Source: Gammaproteobacteria bacterium
Lineage (GTDB): Bacteria; Pseudomonadota; Gammaproteobacteria; Pseudomonadales; Pseudohongiellaceae
Direction: 5' to 3'
NCBI GenBank assembly: GCA_002730035.1
Contig: PBYU01000016.1
Coordinates: 1 to 34,080 of the forward strand
DNA length: 34,080 bases
This document shows positions 6,003 through 15,163 of the stretch, one piece after another. The notes under the pieces were generated by a model that worked only from the letters and a program-made list of their open reading frames with translations, did no database searches and was not told the origin of the DNA. Numbering within the stretch: the stretch's first letter is position 1; every line of letters starts with the position of its first letter. The position numbers and the translations under genes were made by a program.

Positions 6003-8432
6003 TCATAATTTTGTGTGTCGAAGTCTTAGCGAGTTGCTAATCACCGAAACCGAGCTAAAACTCATTGCCGCCGCAGCAATCATTGGTGATAACAGGATAC
6101 CAAACAGCGGGTAAAGAACTCCTGCGGCAATTGGTACACCCGCACTGTTATATATAAAGGCGAAGAACAGATTTTGTCGGATGTTGCGCATGGTGGCTCG
6201 ACTCAGGCGTCTGGCCCTGACAATTCCCCGCAAATCACCCTTGACCAGCGTAACTCCTGCACTTTCCATGGCGACATCGGTGCCTGTTCCCATGGCGATT
6301 CCAACGTGGGCCTGCGCCAATGCTGGAGCATCGTTGATACCATCACCCGCCATGGCAACAATATGACCTTCGGCCTGGAACTGCTTAACTGCTTCGGCTT
6401 TTTGTTCCGGTAATACTTCAGCGTGTACCTGGTCGATCTCGAGCTTGTTGGCCACGGCTTTAGCGGTAGCGACGCTGTCACCTGTTAGCATGACGATGGT
6501 GATACCTTCGGCATGCAGAGAACGAATCGCGACCGTAGTTGAGTCTTTAATAGGATCTGCGACGGCTATTAACCCTGCTGCCTTGGCGTCGATTGCGATT
6601 AGCATCACAGTGCTACCATCCGCACGTTGAACATCTGCGCTGCTTGATAGCTTCGCCGCGTCAATATCCAGACTTTCCAGTAATTTGACGTTTCCCAGCG
6701 CCACTACGTGGCCATCGACTTCGCCTGTGACACCCTTGCCAGTTATGGATTGAAAGTTAGTGGCCTTAACGAGCTCAATCCCTCTTGTCTCAGCCCCGGT
6801 CACTATCGCTTCTGCCAGAGGATGTTCACTGGCGCGTTCGAGACTAGCAGCCATAAGCAAAACTTCTTCTTCACTAAATCCCGCCTCCGCGTGCACTCCT
6901 ACCAGTTTTGGTTTTCCTTCTGTCAGGGTTCCAGTCTTGTCGACAATAAGCGTGTCGACTTTTTCCATAATCTCCAGGGATTCCGCATTCTTGATTAGTA
7001 CGCCGGCCGTAGCACCACGACCGGTTCCCACCATGATGGATATGGGTGTGGCGAGCCCTAAAGCGCAGGGACAGGCGATAATAAGTACCGCAACGGCATT
7101 AATTACTGCAAATGCCAGACGTGGCTCTGGACCCCACAACCACCAGACAGCGAAGGCGATTAAAGCAACACCAACCACCGCAGGTACAAAATAAGCCGCT
7201 ACAACGTCGGCCAATTTCTGAATTGGTGCGCGTGTACGTTGTGCCTCGGCCACCATATTGATGATTTGTGCCAGCAACGAGTCGGCACCGACTTTTTCCA
7301 CGCGCATTAACAGACTGCCTGTTCCATTAACCGTTGCACCAATCAGTTTTTCATCGGACACTTTCAGGACCGGAATCGGTTCACCCGTGACCATGGATTC
7401 ATCTACATTGCTCTCGCCTTCGATGACCACGCCATCCACGGGCACTTTCTCACCGGGTCGGATACGCAATTTGTCGCCGGGTTGGACCTGATCCAGGGGG
7501 ATATCTTCTTCTGTGCCATCATCTCTCACGATCCGTGCAGAGTTTGGGGCCAGCCCGAGTAACATCTGAATAGCGGCGTTGGTGCGTGAGCGAGCACGTA
7601 ATTCGAGCACCTGCCCCAGTAGCACCAACGCGACGATAACTGCAGCTGCTTCAAAGTAAACACCCACGACACCGCCTTCCATTTGCATCGCTGCTGGAAA
7701 AATCGTTGGAAACACCAGAGCCACTACGCTGTATAACCAGGCGACCGACACTCCCAGTGCGATCAGGGTGAACATATTGAGATTCCAACTGAGGATAGAT
7801 TGCCAGCCACGGAGAAAAAATGGCCAGCCACCCCACAACACCACGGGGGTTGCCAGGGTAAATTCAATCCATTGAACTGCGTACATGGAAAGTCCATCAG
7901 GTAACCACTGGGGAAATAAATCAGCCAGCATGGCTAAAATGAATACCGGTAGGGCGAGCGCGCTGCTGATCCATAGCCGTTGGCTCATGTAGATGAGCTC
8001 TTCGTTTTTCTCTTCGATTGTTACTGTAGTAGGCTCCAAGGCCATACCACATTTGGGACAGTTACCGGGCTGAGCCAGTACTATTTCCAGATGCATGGGG
8101 CAGATGTACTCTGTTTTCGTCGCTGCCACTGGAGCTCCCATTGATTCCAGCGCCATACCGCACTTGGGACAACTACCAGGTCCCTGCTGTTGGATCTCGA
8201 GGTGCATGGGGCAGGTGTAGGTAGCTGTCTCATCAACTGGTTTATCAGCTGCGGCTTCTTTCTTATTCAAATAATGCTCAGGCTGTTCACTGAACTTGTT
8301 CAAGCATCCCTCGCAACAAAAAAAATAACGATTTTGCAAATAATCGTAATAGTGAGCTGATTCACTCGATACCTGCATACCACAGACAGGATCGACCAGG
8401 TGTTCTTTCTCTGTATTTGTTGCTGCACTCAT
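6003..8432 (-). CDS. copA: Cu(I)-exporting P1B-type ATPase with YHS and two heavy-metal-binding domains
   Basis: ATP-driven pump in the inner membrane that removes monovalent copper. The probable start is the ATG at 8432 ([11 protein letters not shown]), giving 809 residues; a frame extension to 8495 overlaps the upstream gene. A YHS-type domain (VDPVCGMQV...CCEGCLNKF) comes first. Two copies of the short heavy-metal-binding motif follow ([12 protein letters not shown].. and [12 protein letters not shown].., each ending CPKCGMALE). Eight membrane segments, TGE, the C454-P-C456 metal site, DKTGT with phospho-Asp D498, [16 protein letters not shown] and the C-terminal [15 protein letters not shown], typical of Cu(I) pumps, follow. 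There is no classical HMA domain. It starts 17 bases after the broken APC permease and is probably co-transcribed. No copper-responsive promoter was recognised. Confidence 0.95.
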   Translation of the reverse strand: MSAATNTEKEHLVDPVCGMQVSSESAHYYDYLQNRYFFCCEGCLNKFSEQPEHYLNKKEAAADKPVDETATYTCPMHLEIQQQGPGSCPKCGMALESMGAPVAATKTEYICPMHLEIVLAQPGNCPKCGMALEPTTVTIEEKNEELIYMSQRLWISSALALPVFILAMLADLFPQWLPDGLSMYAVQWIEFTLATPVVLWGGWPFFLRGWQSILSWNLNMFTLIALGVSVAWLYSVVALVFPTIFPAAMQMEGGVVGVYFEAAAVIVALVLLGQVLELRARSRTNAAIQMLLGLAPNSARIVRDDGTEEDIPLDQVQPGDKLRIRPGEKVPVDGVVIEGESNVDESMVTGEPIPVLKVSDEKLIGATVNGTGSLLMRVEKVGADSLLAQIINMVAEAQRTRAPIQKLADVVAAYFVPAVVGVALIAFAVWWLWGPEPRLAFAVINAVAVLIIACPCALGLATPISIMVGTGRGATAGVLIKNAESLEIMEKVDTLIVDKTGTLTEGKPKLVGVHAEAGFSEEEVLLMAASLERASEHPLAEAIVTGAETRGIELVKATNFQSITGKGVTGEVDGHVVALGNVKLLESLDIDAAKLSSSADVQRADGSTVMLIAIDAKAAGLIAVADPIKDSTTVAIRSLHAEGITIVMLTGDSVATAKAVANKLEIDQVHAEVLPEQKAEAVKQFQAEGHIVAMAGDGINDAPALAQAHVGIAMGTGTDVAMESAGVTLVKGDLRGIVRARRLSRATMRNIRQNLFFAFIYNSAGVPIAAGVLYPLFGILLSPMIAAAAMSFSSVSVISNSLRLRHTKL

Positions 8433-8449
8433 GTATAGGGTCTCACTGT

Positions 8450-9685
8450 CTAAAAGAGTAGGGATGCGGTTTGGAAGAGCATAAAGGCAACACAAGTCAC
8501 CAAGCCCGTAACTGGCACTGCTATTGGCACCTCGAAAATATTTTCTGCCGATCCACCTCTTTGCTTTATACGTATCAAGGAAAAATTCACCAGAGAGAAC
8601 ACGACCAGTAACAGATCGGTAGTCGCATTAGCCAAAGTTACCATAGGAAACCATAATGCAGCCACGATTATGGCTATAGCTATTATAACTGTGGCGTTTA
8701 TTGGTGTATGAGTTTTAGTGGAAACCTTGCCAAAAAATTCTGGCAACCAGTTCTGGTTAGATAGTCCGTAACACACACGCGAAGCCATAATGATTTGAAT
8801 CAGCGCACCATTAACTACGGCAAATAAACTCACGACTGAAATGACCTAAGGATTACTGTTAGTAGCACGCTCATAAACAGATGCCAGTGGCGCATCGGAC
8901 TGATTGAGTTCTGCTGGTGTCAAAACTAACAAAGCGCATATCGCAATCGCTATGTATAAAACTGTTGCAAATAGTACGGCAAATAGAATGGCTAATGGCA
9001 TATTTCTCCGAGGGTTCTTAACTTCTTCTGCCACATTAACCATATCTTCAAAACAAATAAAGGCATAAAAAGCAAGAAAGGCACTAGAAAAAATGCCAGG
9101 CCATGTGTCTGTATTTGTGTCTGGTATGAAATCGAATTGTCGCAGGGGTAAGTCTACAAAAGCCGGCGCTACCACATACAGAATAAGTATCAGTCCACCA
9201 ACTTCCAATAGGGTGAATAAGGCAGCGGCACCGACAGATTCTGCAATACCCCAAATCGCAATTAGGCAGAGACTAAATAAGAGGCCAATGATAACAAGCC
9301 AATCTGGCAATTCTATAAACACTGCCAGATATCCAGTAAAGCCATTGGCGATGGTAGCTGCAGAAACGATGCCGGTTAAGATAATGAGCAAGCCAACTGC
9401 AAATGATAGGTTTTTTATGCCTATACCTTGCTGAACGTATACCGCTTCTCCTGCACTCAATGGGTAGCGAGAAGACGGTTCCGCAAATGTAAATGCGGTA
9501 ACTCCAGTTATCACTGATGCAAGTAGAAAGGCCACAGGAGCCAGATAACCTGCCTCTCCCGCCACCTTACCCACTAATACATAGACACCTGCACCAAGAA
9601 TATTTCCCAGCCCATACAGACAAACAAGAGGAAGAGACAGGGAACGCCGTAAAACAGGATTGCTATTGGATTTGGTATCGCTCAT
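8450..9685 (-). pseudogene. APC-family amino-acid permease with one in-frame TAG stop
   Basis: Amino acid/polyamine transporter (APC superfamily) in two reading frames that are in the same phase. The first runs from the ATG at 9685 (MSDTKSNSN) to a TAG at 8846-8848. The second continues in phase after VISVV as SLFAVVNGALIQIIMASRV to 8450. Joined, they give about 411 residues with the typical 11-12 helices, the APC N-terminal signature GLGNILGAGVYVLVG, and FICFEDMVNVAEEVKNPRR in the middle. The stop sits between YERATNSNP and VISVV in an otherwise conserved stretch, so a single base change is enough to explain it. It is upstream of copA on the same strand. The product is either lost, truncated after 8 or so helices, or made by stop readthrough. 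Confidence 0.88.
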
Positions 9686-9805
9686 ATCGTTCTCAGCAGG
9701 CAATCTGCCCAATCTATTAATACATCAGGACTAGCGGTGCAGTACAAAGCATTCCAAAGCTAGCATTTATGAAAATTGTGCGTTACACCAATGGGGAGGG
9801 CAGCA

Positions 9806-10330
9806 ATGAACATTTTACTGAATTACAAAACCACTATATTGATTTTTATCCTGGCATTTAGCGGTTGCTCAGGGAGCAGATTGCGTATTGGCAATTCAGT
9901 TACGCTATGTTGTCCTGGAAGCTATGAAAACTACGATGAATACAGAGTGGAGTTGGTGGATGTGCCAATTTTCTTACGTGACTACGTAGTGGATGAGTTT
10001 GATAGGGCATTTCAGGAACTGGGGCTTGATAGAAATGACCAGAGTAGCGACTTGGTAGTCACTATCGCGTATGAACATGTCAACCTGAACCCAGAACAGC
10101 AAGACATCAATCCATTTGTTCGACCAGAGTCCATAACTGAAGAGTTAAACTATATAGCCGTTATTGATATTTCCATGCGGGAAACAACCACTGGGAATCA
10201 AGTCTGGGGAGGAACGATTAGTCGAATGCATTTTGTTACGCCAGGTGAGTATATGCATGAGGACCGAGCAAGGGCAGCATTTTTATATACCTTTCGTGAT
10301 CTCCTAAATAATTATCCGATAATGGACTAA
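9806..10330 (+). CDS. Lipoprotein, possibly DUF4136-like
   Basis: The ATG at 9806 (MNILLNYKTTILIFILAFSGC) is preceded by GGAGGG and gives a 174-residue product. It carries a lipoprotein signal ending in a lipobox (FSGC), so the mature protein should be anchored by its N-terminal Cys to a membrane. The body (DLVVTIAYEHVN, IAVIDISMRETTTGNQVWGG, then RAAFLYTFRDLLNNYP) resembles DUF4136-type lipoproteins with a beta-rich core and a C-terminal helix, but the match is by general pattern only. It is transcribed divergently from the permease/copA pair, with 120 bases between them. No function is known. Confidence 0.75.
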   Translation: MNILLNYKTTILIFILAFSGCSGSRLRIGNSVTLCCPGSYENYDEYRVELVDVPIFLRDYVVDEFDRAFQELGLDRNDQSSDLVVTIAYEHVNLNPEQQDINPFVRPESITEELNYIAVIDISMRETTTGNQVWGGTISRMHFVTPGEYMHEDRARAAFLYTFRDLLNNYPIMD

Positions 10331-10515
10331 TACCAAGGGAAGCGGCGGTGGAGTTCAGGCATCTGAAATTCTAATAAATCAATATAGAGAGCTTAATTCA
10401 GATATGAACCATAATACTCGGGTAATTATTGAATAGTGGCTTAATTGGAAACAGAACTGCATTACTTAATGTTGGATAATCCTAAGCCTAATATAAACTT
10501 CGGAGAATTGTGAAT

Positions 10516-10950
10516 ATGTACAATAAAGTTGTCGTTGCCGTTGATCTATCAGATAGTTCCAAAAAGATAATTGATGCTGCACTTAATCTAGTGGGCAACG
10601 ATCCCGACAAGTTGGCCCTTGCGCATGTAGTGGAGCCAATTCCATCAGTATGGGGCATGGAGTCTTATGCTATGGATCCCATCGAGCTGCAGCAAAAAAT
10701 CCTTGATAGCTCTGGGAAAATGCTTGAGGAAATCGGCAATAAGTCAAAAATTGACAAGTCAAACCAACATACACTGCTAGGAACCCCTGCTACAGAAATA
10801 CGTAACCTTGTAGAAGAGCTTAAGGCTGACGCTATTGTTATCGGCAGCCATGGTAATTCTGGTTGGAAGATCGTGCTAGGTTCAACGGCGATTAAGCTAC
10901 TACACGGGGCAACATGTGATGTGCTCACAATATATGTTGGTGATGATTGA
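10516..10950 (+). CDS. Universal stress protein (UspA family)
   Basis: The 144-residue protein has the compact alpha/beta fold of UspA: MYNKVVVAVDLSDSSKKIIDAAL at the N-terminus, HVVEP after strand 2, and the C-terminal signature IVIGSHGNSGWKIVLGSTAIKLLHGATCDVLTIYV. The GSHG...GS pattern is the nucleotide-binding loop. The close fit to the bacterial UspA subgroup (LLHGATCDVL) is clear. The ATG at 10516 with GGAGA at 10502-10506 is preferred over the GTG at 10510, which leaves only 3 bases after the site. It probably aids survival under stress. It is a single gene; the 185 bases upstream contain no recognised gene. Confidence 0.93.
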   Translation: MYNKVVVAVDLSDSSKKIIDAALNLVGNDPDKLALAHVVEPIPSVWGMESYAMDPIELQQKILDSSGKMLEEIGNKSKIDKSNQHTLLGTPATEIRNLVEELKADAIVIGSHGNSGWKIVLGSTAIKLLHGATCDVLTIYVGDD

Positions 10951-11173
10951 TGAAGTCTGAAAAATACGGCTTAGAGAAAATGTGGCCGCTGGAATCCCAA
11001 ACAGCTATTGGGTGTTCCTGTTTTGATAGGGAGTGGTGGTCAGGAGACATCTGTCCAACAAGGATTGACGACGGCAAGTCTAGCTGCTGAAGCTTGGGTG
11101 ACACTCGGTCAACGTAACATTTTCGCTTGTTAAACTCATAAATAGCTAGATGTATCAATAGCTTAAGATACAC

Positions 11174-11196
11174 GTCGAATCTCTCCGGGCGTGCCA
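11174..11196 (+). other. tRNA 3'-end-like fragment in a 415-base non-coding stretch (possible attachment-site remnant)
   Basis: The stretch 10951-11365 has no convincing gene. Within it, GTCGAATCTCTCCGGGCGTG followed by CCA looks like the last 23 bases of a tRNA: T-loop TCGAATC, the 3' T-stem strand, a seven-base acceptor strand, a discriminator G and CCA. No matching 5' half precedes it. It is in the same orientation as tRNA-Arg at 2965 and matches its last 22 bases (3020-3041) at 16 positions. This is how the far end of a tRNA-integrated island looks, but the match is imperfect. A small hairpin TGTATC/GATACA lies just upstream. Confidence 0.4.
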
Positions 11197-11365
11197 TTTT
11201 CCATGGGCCCACTCCGAAGAACCAGCTCCCTGCTCACCTGTGAAAAATCTGGACAAGTGCCCACCAGGGAGATACCTTCTGTCTGTCTTATAAGCAGGTG
11301 AGATACCATTACTATTGACTATAAACCCTGCCCAAATTGTTAGTGCCCAACACGGGAGAGAGAAA

Positions 11366-12529
11366 ATGATAAGAAAGTCCTTATTCACCCTGACATTCAG
11401 TGCGGCGCTGGTGTTTTTAGCCAGCCCGGCCGACGTCTCAGCTCAAGCCATGGAGTCGGTCATGCCGTTTAAGGTCGGCACGTTTGCGATCAACGACGTA
11501 CCGACCGTCGGTCTGGTCATGCAAGACGACGAGCTGATCATCGACCTTGCGGCCGCTAACCGTGCCATGGAGCTGCTACCACAGTACAGCAAGATGAGCA
11601 TGCCCGAGGACATGCTCGGGCTCATCGAGCAATACGAGTACGGTCTGAAGTACCGCATCTACGAGGTCGTGAACTGGCTGGTGGACGAGAACTTGCTGAG
11701 TGGCAGAGCCCGGCGAGGCTTTGTACACACAGTGGACTCGGTGGACACCATGGCCCCGATTCAGTATCCGAGCAAACTCATGAACGCGGCCGTGAATTTC
11801 TACACACACGCCTGTGAGGGCTGCAACGACGATGAATTTCAAGCTCGCCTGCGCCAGCGTCAGGAAAATCGCGGTGTTCCCTACCTGTTCCTTAAGCCCA
11901 CCCGCGGAGCAATCATCGGCGACGGTGACGATATCATCATGCCCTTCGGGCGTGACCGCATCGAGTGGGAAGTCGAGATGGCCATCGTCTTCGGCCGCAC
12001 GGGCAAGTACATATCAGCGGATCGCGCCTACGACCACGTATTCGGTTACATGGTCGCGATGGACATCTCCGATCGCGGCGGACGCCCACCCGGGGGCTTC
12101 GGCTCTGGATCGGACTGGTTCGTCGGCAAGGGCCACGATACATTCGCGCCGCATGGTCCCTGGATCGTGCCAAAAGAATTCTATGGTGATCCGATGGAGC
12201 GCCTGCACCAGACGCTGGTCATCGATGGCGTGACCGTTCAAGAGGCCAGGGGTGGTGACATGATCCATAATATCCCTGAGCTGATCGAGTACGCCTCGTC
12301 GCTCATTACGATCTTCCCCGGTGATGTCATGCAGAGTGGGACATCGGGTGGAACGGGTGCTGGCCGAGTAGAGCGTGCGACAGGTTCCGGATACCTGGTC
12401 GACGGTGAGACGATCAGTGCCAGCATTGAGGGAATTGGTTCGCTGAACCACACGGTCAGGATAGAGAACAGTATTCCCGACGACCTTTCTGGTTCACAGT
12501 TGCCTCCAGTCAGGTCATACCGGCCTTGA
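11366..12529 (+). CDS. Exported fumarylacetoacetate-hydrolase (FAH) family protein
   Basis: The start is the ATG at 11366 with GGAGAG upstream, giving 387 residues. A signal peptide (residues 1-28, LFTLTFSAALVFLASPADVSAQA) predicts export, which is unusual because most FAH-family hydrolases are cytoplasmic. The FAH catalytic domain spans about residues 125-370: LMNAAVNFYTH is the domain entry, the metal ligands are E202 and E204 (EWEVEMAIVFGR) and D233 (AMDISDRGG), and FPGDVMQSGTSGGTGAGR is the conserved late motif. Family members cleave C-C bonds in beta-diketo acids or act as lyases or decarboxylases on small keto acids. The substrate is unknown. A strong terminator follows, so it ends its transcript. 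Confidence 0.88.
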   Translation: MIRKSLFTLTFSAALVFLASPADVSAQAMESVMPFKVGTFAINDVPTVGLVMQDDELIIDLAAANRAMELLPQYSKMSMPEDMLGLIEQYEYGLKYRIYEVVNWLVDENLLSGRARRGFVHTVDSVDTMAPIQYPSKLMNAAVNFYTHACEGCNDDEFQARLRQRQENRGVPYLFLKPTRGAIIGDGDDIIMPFGRDRIEWEVEMAIVFGRTGKYISADRAYDHVFGYMVAMDISDRGGRPPGGFGSGSDWFVGKGHDTFAPHGPWIVPKEFYGDPMERLHQTLVIDGVTVQEARGGDMIHNIPELIEYASSLITIFPGDVMQSGTSGGTGAGRVERATGSGYLVDGETISASIEGIGSLNHTVRIENSIPDDLSGSQLPPVRSYRP

Positions 12530-12561
12530 CCACTAGTAGCTGAAAGAGTCCTGACAATATC

Positions 12562-12598
12562 GGGCGCCGACCGGCTCTAACCGGTCGGCGCCCTTTTT
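12562..12598 (+). terminator. Strong rho-independent terminator
   Basis: A perfect 13-bp G+C-rich stem (GGGCGCCGACCGG at 12562-12574 with CCGGTCGGCGCCC at 12581-12593), a six-base loop and a run of five T. It closes the FAH-family gene 33 bases after its stop. Confidence 0.95.
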
Positions 12599-12791
12599 CG
12601 TTGATTTCGACGGATAGTTTACTTAGCGACCCGATAGTTAATTAAGCAGTCCCTGAAACCAATTGTTGATTTAGGAAAATTAGATCGATCCAACTTCTTC
12701 GTTTCACAGATTCCAAGTCAACCCTTTTGTGGACAAAGCCCTGGGGGTCCGGTAAAACGAGAATTCAATAAGCCTTAGGGGGTAGCCGCTT

Positions 12792-14207
12792 GTGTGCAAA
12801 TTTTACTCTTCTTTTTTGGGTGTACTCTCAATAGTCTTTCTTCCTCTGTTCAGCATGGCGGCATCTGAAGAGTTTGATCTGGTCATAAACAATGGCCGCG
12901 TAATGGACCCGGAGTCGGGGCTGGATGCTATACGACACATAGGCATACTCGCCGGTCGTATCGTGTCTGTTTCTGAGCAAGAACTCGCTGGTGACCGAAT
13001 CATCGATGCTGAAGGCTTGGTCGTTGCGCCGGGATTCGTCGATTTACACGCACACGGTCAAACTGAAGAGTCCTATCGCCTGATGGTTCAAGATGGGGTG
13101 ACTTCAGGATTCGAGCTCGAAATTGGCACGGCCCGGGTAGCAGATTGGTACAACGAAAGGGCCGGTGGCCAGGTGCTGAACTACGGCATCAGTGTCGGTC
13201 ATATCCCAATCCGCATGGCATTGTTTGAAGATGAGGGTCGATTCTTGCCAACCGGCCCCGGGGGGGGTGGCATTGCCGGGCCGGGTATCATGGATCGTAT
13301 GGAAAGCATGATGCGTCAGGGATTGGCAGAAGGGGCTATTGCCATGGGATTCGGACTAGCCTATACGCCTGCTGCTACGCAGACTGAATTCGAAGCCATG
13401 CTCTCTATAGCCGCCGAGGTCCAAGTCAGTGCCCATATTCACACGCGAGGGGGCCTGGATGGACTACGTCAAATCATCGCCAGTGCCGGCGATGCTGGCA
13501 CGCCTCTGCATATTGTTCACGCCAACTCCAGTGGGGGATCAACGATCAGTGAATTCCTGGCCATTATTCAGGCGGCACGAGACGCAGGTCAGGATGTGAC
13601 GACAGAGATGTACCCTTATGAGGCCAGTTATTCTGACATCGGTTCTGCGCTATTCGATGGCTGGGAGACCTGGGAAGACGATCGCTTCGGTCGAAATATG
13701 TGGGTTGCCACCAGTGAGCGCCTCACTCGCGAATCTTTTGCGCGTTACAGACAAATAACGGGGGGCATGATTACCTTCAGCCGCACTGAAGAGATGACGC
13801 GTACCGCACTCAGACATCCCCTTACCATGATAGCCAGCGATGGGAGAATCCTCGATGGCAAAGGGCATCCTCGCAGTGCCGGAAGTTATAGCAAAGTGCT
13901 AGGTCAATACGTAAGAGAAGAGCAGCTTATGGATTTAATGGATGCTCTCAGGCGCATGACGATCGAGCCCGCGCGACGCCTTCAGGCTTATGTCCCGGCA
14001 ATGGCAAACAAGGGGCGTATTCGAGTTGGTGCTGATGCCGACATTACGGTATTCGATCCCGAGACAGTACTGGATCAGGCAACTTACACCGATCCAGCGT
14101 TACCTTCGATTGGCATCGAATATGTGTTGGTGAATGGCGGCATTGTGCTTGATGCTGGCACGTTACACCCGGAGATTCGTACAGGTGTCGCTATAAAGAA
14201 TAAGTAG
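12792..14207 (+). CDS. Exported metal-dependent amidohydrolase (D-aminoacylase-like)
   Basis: The 471-residue protein starts with GTG at 12792 (AGGGGG about 10 bases upstream) and has a signal peptide (FLGVLSIVFLPLFSMAA). The amidohydrolase fold is evident: the N-terminal beta-sandwich strand EFDLVINNGRVMDP, H86 and H88 in VDLHAHG, candidate bridging Glu110 in GFELEIGT, HIHTRGG and LHIVHANSSG carrying the later metal His residues, and IASDG with the catalytic Asp. The end has DITVFDP and VLVNGGIV. The layout is that of N-acyl-D-amino-acid deacylases, but the metal-bridging Cys of D-aminoacylase is replaced by an ELE motif. The reaction is probably hydrolysis of an amide or acylated amino compound in the periplasm. 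The upstream 190 bases after the terminator hold no gene. Confidence 0.88.
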   Translation: MCKFYSSFLGVLSIVFLPLFSMAASEEFDLVINNGRVMDPESGLDAIRHIGILAGRIVSVSEQELAGDRIIDAEGLVVAPGFVDLHAHGQTEESYRLMVQDGVTSGFELEIGTARVADWYNERAGGQVLNYGISVGHIPIRMALFEDEGRFLPTGPGGGGIAGPGIMDRMESMMRQGLAEGAIAMGFGLAYTPAATQTEFEAMLSIAAEVQVSAHIHTRGGLDGLRQIIASAGDAGTPLHIVHANSSGGSTISEFLAIIQAARDAGQDVTTEMYPYEASYSDIGSALFDGWETWEDDRFGRNMWVATSERLTRESFARYRQITGGMITFSRTEEMTRTALRHPLTMIASDGRILDGKGHPRSAGSYSKVLGQYVREEQLMDLMDALRRMTIEPARRLQAYVPAMANKGRIRVGADADITVFDPETVLDQATYTDPALPSIGIEYVLVNGGIVLDAGTLHPEIRTGVAIKNK

Positions 14208-14404
14208 TGCTAAATAAAGCGTCCAACAAAAAAGTGACAGATTTAGTTTCGAAACAATTTACTCGCTATGATCTATAAAAAAATGGGTCTGTACCTGCCG
14301 CATGGTGATTGAATATAAGGTCTATTTTGCCGTGAAATTGGCTAAGTAATTAATACGCATCTATAAATATCCTTTACATTTACTAATTTGGTTTTGCAAC
14401 AAGC

Positions 14405-14453
14405 TTGCTCCCATGGTGGGAACATGCTATGTTTGCTCCCGTATTGGGAACAT
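14405..14453 (+). promoter_or_regulatory. Tandem palindromic operators upstream of the higBA pair
   Basis: Two copies of TTGCTCCC-n5-GGGAACAT occur at 14405-14425 and 14433-14453, 28 bases apart, each a near-perfect inverted repeat. The second ends 4 bases before the toxin ATG. This is the arrangement expected for binding of the HigA antitoxin and toxin-antitoxin complex in autorepression. The rest of the stretch 14208-14404 shows nothing I recognise. Confidence 0.7.
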
Positions 14454-14457
14454 CATA

Positions 14458-14751
14458 ATGAGGATAGTAAAAAGAGGCACATTGATCGCTTTCTGGGAGC
14501 AACACGCCGAAACCGAGCAACCCTTGAAGTCATGGTGAAAGGAAGTCAAAAAGGCAGATTGGTCAAGTTCCAACGAGGTTTTACAGGCGTATAGCAAAGC
14601 AAAGATTCTGCAGGGCCATCGAGTAAGATTTGAAATATCAGGTGGGAACTACAGGTTGATCGTTAAATTCAACTACCACTATCGAATGGGTTACATCAGG
14701 TTTATTGGCACCCATGCTGAATACGACAGGATTGACGCGGAGACAATATAA
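14458..14751 (+). pseudogene. higB: HigB-type mRNA-interferase toxin with an in-frame TGA
   Basis: Reading from the ATG at 14458, the frame gives MRIVKRGTLIAFWEQH..., then TGA at codon 27 (14536-14538), then KEVKKADW..., NYRLIVKFNYHYRMGYIRF and IGTHAEYDRIDAETI to a TAA at 14749-14751. Apart from the stop this is a complete 97-codon HigB toxin of PF09907, a ribosome-dependent RNase. The TGA replaces the residue after LKSW, which is usually Tyr or another aromatic in this family. The TAA overlaps the ATG of higA (TAATG), so the two are translationally coupled. The toxin is inactive unless the stop is read through. Loss of a toxin with retention of its antitoxin is a common outcome. Confidence 0.85.
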
Positions 14752-15119
14752 TGAACATTAATCCAATCAAAACAAAGCGGGATTACAACGACACCCTGGC
14801 ACGTATTGAGGATTTAATGGAAGCTGAGTTTAATACGCCGGAAGGTGACGAGTTGGACGTATTAACAACCCTGGTAGAAAACTACGAGGAAAAAGCATTA
14901 CCAATTGAAGCGCTGGATCCTATTGAATTTCTTAAAAACGCCATGGAATTTCGCGGGCACAGTCCGGCAGATTTATCCAAACTTTTAAAATCTCGCTCTC
15001 GCGCTTCAGAGCTACTGGCTAAAAAAAGAGCACTTAGCATCGGTCATATTCGGATCATCAACAAAGCGTGGAAAATCCCCATAGAACCACTCGTGCAAGA
15101 ATATGAGCTGCAGACTTAG
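14751..15119 (+). CDS. higA: HigA-family antitoxin (HTH regulator)
   Basis: The 122-residue protein starts at the ATG overlapping the toxin stop. The N-terminal part (YNDTLARIEDLMEAEFNTPEGDELDVLTTLVENYEEK) is the typical toxin-binding helix region of HigA. The C-terminal half has a helix-turn-helix of the XRE type (SPADLSKLLKSRSRASELLAKKRALSIGHIRIINKAW), used to bind the operator. It is intact although its partner toxin carries a stop, so it may still neutralise related toxins or regulate from the two palindromes upstream of the operon. It lies between the amidohydrolase and the convergent CoA transferase. Confidence 0.93.
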   Translation: MNINPIKTKRDYNDTLARIEDLMEAEFNTPEGDELDVLTTLVENYEEKALPIEALDPIEFLKNAMEFRGHSPADLSKLLKSRSRASELLAKKRALSIGHIRIINKAWKIPIEPLVQEYELQT

Positions 15120-15136
15120 GGGCCCTGTGAACAAAG
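15119..15136 (+). repeat. Degenerate single copy of the GGACCCTCTGAACAAG repeat
   Basis: GGGGCCCTGTGAACAAAGT resembles the repeat ends at 16470, 17431, 29577 and 29841 with several mismatches. It overlaps the last base of higA. No partner copy was found, so this may be a worn end of an excised element. Confidence 0.3.
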
Positions 15137-15163
15137 TCTAATTCGAGAGCCCTTCCTTTGCCG

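Noticed and set aside
10331..10515. Promoter for the universal stress gene
   Set aside because: Several A+T-rich hexamers occur but none at correct spacing from a -35-like sequence, so no site is called.
14388..14594. 68-codon plus-strand frame over the higB start
   Set aside because: It crosses the operators and is out of frame with the recognisable HigB protein.
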